From NCBI RefSeq assembly GCF_963662255.1, contig NC_085047.1, forward strand, positions 13,756,347-13,820,346: a stretch of 64,000 nucleotides of DNA, given 5' to 3'. The notes below the pieces were generated by a model. The model was not told the DNA's origin. It saw only the letters and a program-made list of their open reading frames with translations, and did not search any database. This DNA comes from Cinclus cinclus (lineage: Eukaryota > Chordata > Aves > Passeriformes > Cinclidae). This document shows, in pieces, positions 50,401 to 62,561 of the stretch (its first letter is position 1; each line of letters starts with the position of its first letter). The position numbers were made by a program, and so were the translations under genes.

Positions 50401-53138
50401 TGGTTAATAGAGCACAGCCACACTGTAAAATGGCTCAGGATGAAAACACAAGAATGCTGAATCTAATTAAAAATGCAAGGAAAAATGAAGCAGGCAGAGT
50501 GTAATTACATAAGCTGAAATTTAGCCAGGACATCAGAATTAAAAGCTTATTGCTATTAAGCTTTCTTGACTTCTTAATAAAATTAGATGTACAGGTGTAT
50601 TGCTAAACATTTGCTTATTCATGTTCTATTGAATTTACACTGCATTCATGCAAGTCACTCTCAGCATTAACATACTGATAAGCTACAAGTTAAGGATTAT
50701 TTAACTGCATAATTTTTATATGGCAACAACTTCTGTATTCAGGCAATGTATTCACACCTGAAGTGCTATAATTCATGTGGGGTATAGAATGAAGTCAGAA
50801 CGAGGGCTACCCAAAACCACTTATTAGTCTTCAAACAGCAGTGATAGAAAATGTGAGCAAAAATACTGTATATACACTTCAAATACAATCCAATATATAT
50901 TTTAATAAGATACAACATATGTACCCATATTTTTGTATTTTCTACATGTAGTGGAGACAATGGCTCAGGTCCAGCCCAGTGTGATTAACATATCCCACAC
51001 ATTTTGCTATGGGTGGATGTGTTCTAATGTGACAGTACCAGAGTTCTCCATCCTTCTATCCAGGTGCTCCCTTCTTGGCTTCCTCCTGGTTGAGGAAGAA
51101 GATACGTGTTTGTGTTGAGGTCAGAATTATGGGTTTGCTTAATTGTGCTGCACATGTGGTAACCACATGCTGGCCTCCTGGCAAGCACTGCCCTGTCCAT
51201 TTTGTTGTGCTCTGACCCTTTTAAATATTATTTTACTACACTTTCCTCACCCCAGTCTCCTCCCACACAACCTGCCCAGTTAGGTTTTACCCTGTGGTTC
51301 TAGTTCTGGTGCTTATAGTTAAATTTCAGCCTTCTATGGGATAAATAACATTTAGGATCTGTTGGCCTGACAAGGCTTTAGTCCCCTGAACATACCTAAA
51401 ACTCATCCTTAAATACCTGTAAATCCTGGCAGACAGACTCACAACTCCCTGTGTAACCAGATATTAAACCTGTCTTCCTTTTCAACACTGTCTGTAGCTT
51501 TTGCCAGCTTCCCACACTGTTACCTGTCAGGTACAGCCATTTTCCATGTCTTGACCAATAATCTCTGTGTCTTGTCCAACTTAAGCTTGACGCTAGAGAT
51601 CTGCCTGGAGCTTTAGCACACTTGCTGTGTGACAAACACTACGTGGTCCACTGTATAAAACTGATTGTTAAGAGCATCTAGTGTGAAGGCATCATCTGAC
51701 AAAGCTTAAATTCACATTTTAGAAATATGACCACAGATTTGAAGTTCACAAATACTGAATTAAAAAGATAATGAATGTAACTTCAATCTCTGTCTCTAAA
51801 TAAATTCTGTGGTGGTCTGATGGTACAGAAAAAATATTAAAAAATGGAGGGAAGAAAAGAAGCAGCATCTTCGGTAATTATCAATTTTATTCACATTCAT
51901 GTGACCACTGTAAGCAGATTTTTGGTGTCACTGACATCTGTGTTTCTGAACTTTACCTGAAAACAGTAGGAGTGTGTGCCTTCAGAGAAGTCCAAGGAGA
52001 GGTCTCAGACATAGAAACCTAGAGAATTCTTGCAGAGGTTGATGGCAGAATCCCCAGAGAGGATTCTGAAAATCTGATGAGGTTTAAATAGAGATTTGCG
52101 CAATGAAGAACAAAAGAGGACTGAAAATTGACTTAGTCTGTGGTCATGATCTAGGAATTTTGCTTAGAAAGCATTGAAAGCTTCTATTTAGAAGAAATTA
52201 AAACCTCTGTGTTAATGAGTAGGAGTTAGAGGTGGGTTAGATTTTGAAAGCATGAAGAATTCTTATGCAGCAGATTTTTACAGATACTTATAAATATAAA
52301 CCTATAATTTCTAACTAATGGGACCTCTAGACAGCCTGTTTCTCTTCACTCTCCTCTCCACTGTCAGGTGTGTGATAACCTTGTGTACCCATTGACTTAG
52401 TGGGAGGTGAGCTCTTAGACATATTTGCAAATCTTGAAGCCCCAGAAACAACTGCTATGACTTCCAATAAAAATGAGAGTTAGTGTTGTAAAAACTCCTG
52501 ATTAACAATTACTAAATGTGAGTTTGAAATTTCAGATCACAAATACAGTCAATGAAACATTCATAACTTATCAAGGGATAAAAAAGAAAGATTCTGCTAT
52601 CCTAGTCTTTTAAAACTGAAAAAAAGAGTTTTGTCAGCAAACTTGAAATCAGTGTACAGACCATCCAAAAGTACAAAAAAAGATTCAGTTACTCACTGTG
52701 ACTTGTTCTTTTAAGAATTTAAGAGGAAGAAATTAATCCACTTGTTTATGCATTGTGGGTTTTTGTTTTAAAAAAAGCTCTGTTTCATAAATGAACCATC
52801 ATTCTACAAGCAAAAATTGAAACATTCAAATTTAGAACTGATAGATTCTGAACTGTGCTTAAAATCTGTCAAGAAATGTATGTTGCTTGTCTGACATGTA
52901 CAAGATCTTTAGGTTGATTTGAATAACTAACTACCCACTTAGACAAAAGTACCTCTAGACATTCAGAGTAAGACTTCTTTAGCAAAATAAATAAGTCAAA
53001 ACTATCTGAAGTACCTAATCTGACTTTTTATCAGTTTGGGGGCTTGGTTTATTTTTAAGAGTGGCTCACAGAAATTTGAATCTGCCAGAAATGTCTACGT
53101 TCATGTTGCTGGTAACACCTTGAGCCTTTGTTTTATTC
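47491..53138. other. No gene seen; long unique stretch
   Basis: About 5.6 kb without recognised repeats. Frames of up to 104 codons (49130-49444 plus, 48084-48368 minus) have no known domain. A GC-richer patch lies at 51160-51300. The segment 50430-50720 looks like possible conserved non-coding DNA and is listed among the findings. Confidence 0.55.
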
Positions 53139-53612
53139 TGACAGTCTACAGCACTGCGAATGATGCCTAGAAAGGCTGATCTAGGCCAGAGACTACACAG
53201 AGTTAAAAGGAATAAAATAGGTATATATTGAAAGTGTTAAAATCACACACTTTGGGCAGTACAAGAGCCTGGTTGGGGCTGCACCTAGGTTGAATCCAAG
53301 ATGGATCCCGGCCATGAGATTTTACACTTTTGTAAGTTTTGGTTTATCGACATATTGGGTCAATTGTCAAATCATAGCCCCAGGCTATGAAGTCTCAGCA
53401 CCCTTGGCTTGCCCCCTTCCCTCACCATTGTTTATGCTGTTTAGTTAATGGTTTTCCTTGATTCTCTAGCTGGGAAGGGATTGTTTTGTCTAACTACGCT
53501 GTGAAGAGAACTTACTGACACCATATATGAAGTTTCAGAGTTACACACCAAGCAACAGAGAATCTGAAGAATATAAAAGCTGAAACCCAAGGCACCAGGA
53601 ACAGATGAGCAT
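53139..53612 (-). mobile_element. Degenerate solo LTR, antisense
   Basis: This closely follows an LTR I recall as common in passerine genomes, in reverse orientation. On the plus strand the landmarks are aggaataaaataggtatat, attgaaagtg, cactttgggcagtacaagag, cctggttggggctgcacc, gttttggtttatcgacat, ttgggtcaattgtc, gattgttttgtctaac, ctgtgaagagaacttactga and ccaagcaacagagaatctg. Read on the minus strand, the expected TATA box is decayed (ctTACAAAAg at plus 53327-53336). The expected AATAAA is replaced by AATATA (plus 53224-53229). It is therefore an old copy whose promoter and poly(A) signals are both broken. The ends are approximate, no target duplication was resolved, and no retroviral genes are attached. 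Confidence 0.6.
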
Positions 53613-53865
53613 TTTGTGATAGGAAACTCCCTCCTGTTTCCAGCCATCAGAAAAGACTAGATCAAACAACTGTTACTTCCATCCACTGTCACTAATTCCA
53701 ACCAACATGAAGGAGACAAGTAATTATTTTCAAATATGAGTCTACTCACTGCAGAAAGCGTAAACTCACCAGGAGTCAGTAAAGCAGTGCTGTTTCCATC
53801 TTCACTCCAGCATCTCACATCTGAGGAACTCAGCAGAAAGATGCTATAAAATTAAAAAACAAATT
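53613..53865. other. Unique spacer before the GGGAA array
   Basis: About 250 bases with no gene. The last 30 bases turn A-rich and lead into the array. Confidence 0.6.
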
Positions 53866-54180
53866 AAAAAAAAAAAAGGGGCGGAAGGGAAGGGAAGGGA
53901 AGGGAAGGGAAGGGAAGGGAAGGGAAGGGAAGGGAAGGGAAGGGAAGGGAAGGGAAGGGAAGGGAAGGGAAGGGAAGGGAAGGGAAGGGAAGGGAAGGGA
54001 AGGGAAGGGAAGGGAAGGGAAGGGAAGGGAAGGGAAGGGAAGGGAAGGGAAGGGAAGGGAAGGGAAGGGAAGGGAAGGGAAGGGAAGGGAAGGGAAGGGA
54101 AGGGAAGGGAAGGGAAGGGAAGGGAAGGGAAGGGAAGGGAAGGGAAGGGAAGGGAAGGGAAGGGAAGGGAAGGGAAGGGA
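53866..54180. repeat. Poly-A followed by perfect (GGGAA)n array, about 59 units
   Basis: About 12 A, a short ggggcgg junction, then about 297 bases of uninterrupted GGGAA (AAGGG) up to 54180. No interruption is visible. The plus strand is the purine strand here, opposite to the array at 25.76 kb. GGG runs every 5 bases make it a strong G-quadruplex candidate on the plus strand. Length in the real genome may differ from the assembly. The open frames of up to 138 codons across it, read as repeated Ser-Leu-Pro-Phe-Pro on the minus strand, are artefacts. Confidence 0.98.
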
Positions 54181-54295
54181 TAAAAAGACAAAACAAGCAA
54201 AGCAGTATTGCAGTACAGCAGCAAAGAGTCGCTCCTTCAAATACAAGAGAAGGTCACATTGCTGCTCTACTGCCTTAATTTATATATTTTTTTTT
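54181..54295 (-). mobile_element. Possible LTR remnant next to the GGGAA array, antisense
   Basis: On the minus strand, gcgactctttgctgc followed by ctgcaata parallels the leader and poly(A) area of the LTR at 41.86 kb, which has cgactctttgcc then ctgcaataaa. An AT-rich atatataaatt (plus 54279-54289) could be its TATA box. If so, the pentanucleotide array sits just downstream of an LTR-like poly(A) region. The match is short and the ends are not defined. Confidence 0.3.
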
Positions 54296-56265
54296 GTTTC
54301 AGAATTTGTAGACTTTTCAGTAAAGGAAACAGACTGTGTCTCACTCACTGATACTGTATGAGAAGTGATTTGTTATCATTTATAGTCTAAGAAAACTTGT
54401 TGGTATTGTTTACTTTTAATTAAATTAAATCTTTCGTGGCAGTAGTTTTTCAATGATTAAAATTACTGTCAGCAAAATAATTTTCTCTAACTGCATGTGC
54501 AACTACTTTCTCTTGTTAATGTTCTTGTAAACATTACAATAATAATTTTGTCTTTCAGTTAGTACTAATTAAATGGACATTTGGATAAGAGCAGCTGTTT
54601 CAAGGAACTTGAACTTGACCTTTTGTATTTGTTTGTGCTTTTCCTATGGACAATCCTCTGAGAAAATATATATTTTTAGGTGTTAATTTAAACTTTGACT
54701 TCTATCTCCAGGCTATATATTAAAAATTAATATCTCCAGTAATTTATTAGAAATGGGAGGGGTGTCAATTTTTAATATTTTTCCTCTATATAGTTCCAAT
54801 AATATATATGATCTTGTGTTTCCAAATAATACTCTCAAAATCAAAGTGTACTCTCTACTGTAACAGGAGAACATAGTGGAAATTCAATTTCTGATACTGT
54901 GATTTTGTTGGAAATGTAGCTTTCCAAGAAGATTCTGGACAGGTATGAAATAAGTAATGATTCCTTAAATATTTGATTCATGGGCTGAGATTCCATGTGA
55001 TTTTCACCAGTACAGAAATCCTGATTTAGAGTGGCAATGATTTAGATTGATGGTGGATCAGGGTCATTGTCTTTAACTGAAGGAAACATCTATATGGCAA
55101 TTATGCTATTAAAGATTTGTTGTAGCTGGCAGGATGTACAAAAGCTGTGCAAGCACTAATCAGAAATACTGAGACTTTGGTGTGTTATCATGGCTGATTC
55201 AGCCACAAACCCAAAATGCAGCATGATGCAGGCTGCTAGGAAGGAAATTACCATCAGGAATAGGAAGACAGTGAGCTGATGCAGAGGTTCTCAAGTTCAC
55301 CACATTCTACACAATCAGGCTATTACGTAAAATTCAAGTTCGTTCTCTTTCTGCCAGGGTTGTGTTTTGTTAGCTGGGATGGGTTCCATTCATTATGGGA
55401 CACCATACATGGGGGCTGATTCTAAAGTGCCTGGTAGTTCACTTCCATGTCTAACACTGACCATTTAAACCCACAAAGCACTTGGTTACCATAACACATT
55501 CCGTTCCTCCCTCCCTCTCCCATCCTCCCCTTTTCCCCCTTCTCTCCTGCCTCCAACATTTTTTTTAATTTTTTTTTTTTCTTTTTACCCATTGGGTAAA
55601 CCCAACTCTGGTTTGGATTCAACACTAGGGCAAAGATACTTAAATGGGAATACCCTCCTCAATCTCTGTTTATGAATTTAGATGGGAAGATAGCTAACTA
55701 TTCTGAAGATGCTTAGCCACAGCTATTTGTGATCTGAAAGTTTGTGGCGCATATTGCAACTCAAGAAAATAAATCAGTTCTATGAGACAATTATGGATTA
55801 TATAAAAGAAAAGCATAAGCAAGCAAGTACTCACTTAATGAGACATATTTCTAAGCTAATATGCTACAGTTTTATTAGCTAATTAAATATGAACAGTACA
55901 ATGATCAAATAATGGGCAATTTAAAATTGAATCAATAAATCAGTCAGCTCCAATTAGTCACTAAATTACTGGATTAAGTAATCACCTCAGGTTGTGAGTT
56001 TGACATGGGAAGAAACTGAGTGTTATCTTTGTCTTAGGAGAATTTAAGAGGGATATAATTTCCATTTCATCCTAGAACCAGCACAAATTCTTGTCAATAC
56101 AATGCATATTTCTTATATTTTCTCGATTTCAACATTATATGAGCACTTAAACTGGGACTGAGAAGGAACTTGTTACATTGACAGATGTAAGGTGTGAAAC
56201 TTTCTTCCAGAGTGCAAGGAGTGAGAGAACAACACTCATTATTCATATGGTTTAGTTTTAGTTAG
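54296..56265. other. No gene seen; unique AT-rich DNA
   Basis: No recognised gene. A pyrimidine tract lies at 55505-55586 (listed separately). The stretch 55855-56010 is rich in TAATTA and AATCA-like words and is mentioned among the findings. Confidence 0.55.
55505..55586. repeat. Polypyrimidine (C/T) tract then T-rich run
   Basis: About 50 bases containing almost only C and T, followed by T-rich sequence. It is low-complexity, and on the purine strand it could form triplex-type structure. Confidence 0.88.
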
Positions 56266-56350
56266 TCCTGCAAGGAGCAGGGAATTTATTGACTCAATGA
56301 TCCTTGTTGGGTCTTTCCCAGCTCAACATAATATATGACTCTGTCATTCT
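56266..56350 (+). mobile_element. CR1 LINE 3' tip, sense
   Basis: Only the last 85 bases of a CR1: tcctgcaaggagcaggg, attgactcaatgatccttg, tgggtctttcccagctc, then atgactctgtcattct. The cctgcagggagcaggg-type string places it in a CR1 subfamily different from the copies at 33.9 and 42.7 kb. Confidence 0.88.
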
Positions 56351-59300
56351 TTTATCTGCTGTGTGCCTGAAACTCTGTAGGTAGTTGGTTTTACCTTGAA
56401 AGCCCCATAGAAATATTAAGAACTGTTATGCATGCACAGAATGAATTTTCTGTGTAGACTGAGCATTTAAACTTCTTACACACATTTAACTATACTGTAG
56501 GATTAAAAATATAGCACTTCTGATGTCTGTGGAAGAATTTAATGTATATCTTGCATCTGTCATGAAAATACTTTTAGTACGGTGATCTCAAGAAGGAAGG
56601 CCTTGTTTCCTGTTTGAATTATGATGCAAAAATGATTGTAAAAAATAATGGAAATTTCCTGGAAGAAAAGTCACAAAATAGTTGGTCTGTGAAACCCAGG
56701 ACTCAGGGAGTGCCTGGGCTGTCTTTGTCCTGAGTTGGATTTTCCAAGAGCTCCATTGCCAATTGCTCATTGACCAACCTGTCTGAACTCCAGATCTGGG
56801 AATGCTGTTGGAGAAGGGGCCTGGAGAGGGAGGGGATGCACCACCACAAAACTTCATGTTAGATTAATATACATCATATCTTCTCTTTTACCCAGGTAAT
56901 ATTTTCTGGTGCATCATCAGCAATGAGGTAATGGGCTTTCAGTTCCTGACCTCACTAACATTCATGAAGCCATTGTTGGCTGTAGATATCTTCCCTATAA
57001 GTATTTTGAATGTCTTTAACGAGGAATCTAAAGGTCCAATAAGTACAACTTTATTATATGAAAGTAGTAAAAATTGTATTTCTTTCCTCATACACGCTGC
57101 ATATAATCCTTACTCTTTTTCCTTCAACATGTTGGTATTTTAAGTAATAAATCATTCAGAAAGCAGATGGAACTTCCTTGTGTGTGTGTGTAAAACACAA
57201 GAGATTTTCAGAGATTTGATTGAAATTGCCACAAAATTATAAATATATTGAGGTACAATAAGCATTTTTATAGCAGAAATATAATTTATTTTTTTTTTTT
57301 GGTGAGTTTGAAACATGCTAATGTTTCATGCATACTTAGTGTTGCTATAATAGAAAATAGATGTTTCATCTGCTCAGACCTTAAATAATGATTTAAAATG
57401 TTCCTAACCAAAAAGCTAAGTGAATGATTGAATATCATGCTGCTATTTTTTTGATGATGGTTCATGTTAAAATATAGTTATATTTGCTATATTCAATTAA
57501 CACAGCAGTTATTATCATTTATATACTGAACTGTCCAGTAAAACAAATCCTTGAAAATTGCACTTCAGTATTTCATTTTCTCCTTTATACTTGTTATGGT
57601 TCTGCATAAGCACCCTTATGGAAAAGAAACATGTTAAATTTTTCTCATATCATATTCAGTGATGTGATTTGGCACTTTTTTAGATTTGATTTTTTTCTTT
57701 TTTATTGGATAATAACTGATCCTTCATTTCAATGTAGCAACAAACTGTTTATAGTTTCTTGGGATAACACATGCAGAGCATTTAAGAATTATATTTAATC
57801 AATACTTTAAGCAGCATGAAATCTTAAAAATTTTAAGTGTTTGGCTCAGGCTTATTTGGCTGAATTCTTTTGTTTTCTTGGCTGTGTGACAAGTAGGTAC
57901 TTAAAAACCAGAAACGAATTCTGGCTATGGCACCTTTATGAGTGCAAGAAGTTGTAATACAATTGTCTTAGATTGTTAAGATTCACCACTGCTCATTATC
58001 ATGCAACACATATTCTGCAGCACTTACTCTGTCTTCATAACTGATTACCTGATTGTTTTTTCCTCTTTGGAGAACCATCTTGCTTTGCACATGTTTATTC
58101 TGATTGCCAAACCTTTTTGATGCTTTTAATTAGCTTTTACCTGGAGAATGCAAGTTTAATGGGAGTATTCTACTTCTGTCCAACCCAGTGGTAGGTAATT
58201 TTGTGTAAGAGCATTTAGATATAGAGAAAACCCTCTCACTACATTTCTCCTTCTCCTGTTTACATTTTTCTTCTAGAAGTGCTTATGAAGAGAGTTTGTT
58301 TGATTATGAATCATTCACATGTATTTTAATTCCAGCTCAGAGTGCAATGTGAGTCTGCTTCTATGTTTTCTTTTAGCTGAAAAATTAATGAAGATATAAG
58401 TGAAAAGATTATTTTAATGTAACTAAGGCAGATATATTGATATACATGTGATTAATGTTTTAAGTGTGTATGTATAACTGAGTAAAAAGTATTTCAAGTT
58501 TCCTGTTATATGTCTTACTAGAAAATAATTTAAAGATCATATCTAGGAGATGGTCCCTTGAGGGGAAAGCTATTTATGCGTATTCTTGGTCATTCCCATT
58601 AAAAATCTTCTACTTCCTCCTGTCAGAATTCAGAAAAAAATAGGGGGAATCACTGTAATTTAATTCATTAAATTACACTTACCACTTTCTTACCACTACC
58701 CTAGAATCATCCCAAAACAGCTAAACAGCTTCATTCCAGCACTAGCAGCCCACCAATCTGCATAGTCTCTTAAAAAACCCACTGCATATTGAGCATTGTT
58801 TTGTAAAAAAGGCAGATCAGATTTCATTACAAAGAATATCAAAGCATTAGCCAAAACATGATTAACTAATATTAACCTTTATTTTATAGGAACACCACTT
58901 TGGGGTTGGCTTTCTCCTAAGTGAAATTGAAACTCATTTACTTGTGCACTGGAATATCTAAGGCCTACTGAAACACTGTGTGTCAAAAACTGGTGTTAGT
59001 TCTGTGGCATACTTCACGCTTTCTGACACTTCTAATTAGCATGGATCAGTAAAAGGAAAGGTGTTGGATCAGGCAGCTTCCAACGATGCATTAGAGTTGA
59101 AAATTAAATTCTGGTAGGTTTATTCATAACAGAAATAAAGAGCTGTAATGACAGCTGCCACTTGCAAAAGGACCAATCATTCATGACTCAGTTGAACACC
59201 TGAAACAGTTTTTGGTACAATTTGTTTGTTTGGTGGGAAGTTCATTTACAAATTTTTCATGCTGATCTAATTGATTTGCAGGAGGGATAACAACTCTGAT

Positions 59301-62156
59301 TCCTGCACCTGGTTTGACAATTGATACCATCTGGTTCATTGGATTAGCAGCTGTAGTTCACAACTTGTATCAATTCAGACACATTTGACAAAAGTTCTGC
59401 ATCTTTGGTCTCTTTCAATTCATTTTCCTTTTTATATGCTGAATTTCTCCATTGCCAGGTGAGATTTTCTTCATTTATAGCACAGGGATAACAGGATGAT
59501 GACAATTTTTATTCCAGTCTAGTTAGAGCTGAAGGAAGCCTGCATCAAGCCTAAAGCAAACACAAGGGGATGAATTAACACTGACGGACACATCTGCTTT
59601 TACTTCTGAGAAGATGGTGGGTGCTCAGTGTCTCAGATGAGAAAAGCATTCATCATTATAAAAAAAATAATTATTCAATTTTAGAAATTATTATCAGGTC
59701 CACAAGGTTCCTTGTTGAGTGTCTCATCTGTTCTAACACTACTCCCTAACAGTTGAATAAATATTTCAATATATCTCTCATAGTAGGAGAAACTGGGATA
59801 AATATAAACCTGTGATTTCCTTCACATATAGGCTACTGTAGAAGCAAGGGAAATTGCTTGAGGGACACACTGCCCTGCTCTGGGGATACACCTAACCATC
59901 AGGAGACTTCATTTATGTTTTCCGTGTACAAGTCTGACATCAGTTAACTTGTTCTTAGGCTTCCCAACCCCACAGGATGATGAGATAAAGCCATGTAATG
60001 GTGGCAAATTATTTGTGTTTTTAGAGTAGTAAAAATAAGCTGATTAAAGACTTTCTGGTGATTACCACAAAATGGTGCTAATAGAGGTGAATTACTCAAG
60101 AGCATAATTTGTGGTGAACTGCTGTTCATTATCCAGGTGCTGGACAGACTGCAATGGATGGGAGCATCATTGTACATACGCCCAGTTTGCATATCCTCTT
60201 TGCTAAATTTTCCATCCTCTTAGTCTAAAGAGAAAAAAAATCCATGAAAAAAATATGCTTATGTTTGAACTAGACTATTCTCACATGCTGATGTTATGGA
60301 GCTTTTGGCAAAAATCTGTATTCTTGCTGTCTGAATACCAGCATCACTTGGGGTCCTTTTGGTCAATGGACTTTTATGTTGTGTCTTACCTGTTGAAATC
60401 CTCACTGTATAATTTTATAACAGCTGTGTAAATGCTGGTGAACCAGAGTCCTTTGCAAAATGGAAGGAGTTTCTGGCACACTATCCTGCATGAAAGTTCC
60501 TGGAAAGCATGGATGAATGCACAAGAAGGGTTTCTAGTACAGGCTGCCATTTTAGGATGCAGCTTTAACAAAGAGCATGAACCTACGTCTCATTCACATG
60601 AGATCGTTTTTCAAACCTGGAAAATACTCTGTTTTACAAACTTGATGTTCCCTTTATAGCTCCTTATGGTTTAACAACAGTTCTACCATTTGGTACCAGG
60701 TGTACATGTACACAAAATTCCAATGATTTAATATTGAAATATGTATTTATTATTGATATTTAAACACATGGATGTGGAACTTGTAATGGACATTGCCTTG
60801 GAAAGAAGATAAGCCAAAATGCACCAACAAAAGTTGCCATGATGAGCAAAAAAGAAAAAAAAAAAAGAGACAGTGAAAACCGCAATAAATATTTTAATCC
60901 TATCTATTTACATGGGATTTATATGTGTGGTAATACTAATGATCAGCTTTTGATGTACAAAGTTTAGCTCAAATATTACCCAATTAAACTCACATTCTTT
61001 GATTAAAAATGATTTTGCTAAAGTATAAGGTCTTTTACATGACCCATTAATTTTGCTAAAAAGATTTAAATTAATGTTTTCCAGACATTGAAGAGTAAAT
61101 TTCTTAGCAGGGAAAGTTGCCAGTGCCTGAAATCTTTGCAACACATTTTTTCCCAAAGAATAAAACATTCAGGTCTTATGAGTGCAGATACCTAGCAACC
61201 TTTTTCTGCTCTTGCAGCTCTCCATCAACAGTCTGGCTTCTGAAAACATGTTAATTAGTAGTACTGCTATTTCCTGGGAGAGGAGGCTATCTTAACTGCA
61301 GCTACTATTCAGAAAGCCATTGTTTTGGAAACATTTCAATTAGTAAAAAATAAGACAAATGGAAATTCATCTTTTGACACTGTGAATAGATTTTTCTACA
61401 GAAGAGTTTTATGAATTGCAGCAGAGACATCACTATTAAAATTTGCATAGTTCATTAATAGCACTGTCTACAAATGTTTATGTTTAATTTCCATATATTA
61501 TAGGCTGAATTAGGAGAGGGAGCATATAATTTTAGATTTATAAAATAAACACATGTGAACATTTGTATATGTGTGTGTGTGCATGTATGCATGCTTTACA
61601 AACATTTTTACATGTTTTTATATCCACTTTTTATACAAGGAGCAACAGAAGCAAATAACTTTTTGTGTGTAATAAAACTGAGTAAAAAAAAAAATATATA
61701 GCGCTTTGATTTACATTTACTGTACACTTAGAGCAAAAATTGATCCACTAGGTTTAATGATTGTTTTTGAAAGCTTTACCCAGAAAGAGAAAAAGAAGTT
61801 CAGTTTAAAGATGAGAATTTACAACCTTTTTAGCATTTCTTACTATTTCTTACTACTTCTACTGTAGCTTTAAAACTCATGCTTGTCAAAACTGACAATA
61901 ACAATACTTCTGAAGCCAGTACACCTAGAGGAAAAGTAGCAATTACCATGAAATCGCTATTAATTTAATATATGTTGAAGTGCAGAAATAGCTAATCCCT
62001 AAAAGAGCAGACATACTGCTGTAGTCACAAACTAAATGGAATTTTAACAGGATATTTAAATCAAAAGTTTCCTCCTCATGAGGTTAAAAATGTGATTGGC
62101 AGTGATTTTTTTATGGCCAGGAAGTACCTCTATTTTCCCCATTCTACAAAGACAGA
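56351..62156. other. No gene seen; long unique AT-rich stretch
   Basis: About 5.8 kb without recognised mobile elements. Small simple repeats: (TG)n at about 57177-57192, T run at about 57289-57300, A run at 60850-60866, (TG)n with GCATGTATGCATGC at 61565-61594, and A run at 61685-61694. A GC-richer patch at 56690-56850 carries an 89-codon frame without known domains. The segment 59030-59480 is a conserved-element candidate given among the findings. Confidence 0.55.
61565..61594. repeat. (TG)n plus GCATGTATGCATGC
   Basis: A short TG repeat followed by an alternating purine-pyrimidine string. It is about 30 bases long and could adopt Z-DNA. Confidence 0.88.
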
Positions 62157-62561
62157 CTCACAGAATCGTTTGGGTTGGAAAGGATTTAAAAAATCATGCA
62201 GTTTCAACATCCCTGCCATGGGCAGGGACACCTTTCACTAGACCAGGTTCCTCAGAAATCCATTCAAGCTGACCTTGAACACTCACAGGGATGGGCCATC
62301 CACAGATTTTCCGGGCAATCCATGCCATGGCCTTATCACCCTCACAAGAAAGAATTTTTTTTCCCCCATATCTAATCTAAATCTACTCACTGTCAATTTT
62401 GAAACTGTTCCCCTTTGTTCTATCACTCCAGTCCCTTGTAAAAAGTCTCTTACCATCTTTCTTGTCAGCTCCCTTCAGGTACTGGAAGGCCACAGTTTGG
62501 TCAGCACAATGACAAACAATCCCAGTTCTCTCAGCCTTCCTTGATAGGAGAGGTGCTCAAC
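62157..62561 (-). mobile_element. CR1 LINE 3' region, antisense, about 400 bp
   Basis: The longest CR1 copy in the window. On the plus strand it reads ctcacagaatcg, tttgggttggaaagg, acatccctgccatgggcagg, gacacctttcactagacc, accttgaacactcacagg, ccctcacaagaaagaa, tatctaatctaaatctac, gttcccctttgttctatcac, tgtaaaaagtctct, ttcaggtactggaagg, tctctcagccttccttgata and ggagaggtgctcaacc. It runs from the 3' tail to about 400 bases inside the 3' region. Frames across it, including an 89-codon one on the plus strand, are not genes. Confidence 0.96.

Noticed and set aside
53830..54246. Open frames of up to 138 codons reading Ser-Leu-Pro-Phe-Pro repeats
   Set aside because: They are translations of the GGGAA array, open in all three minus frames at once.
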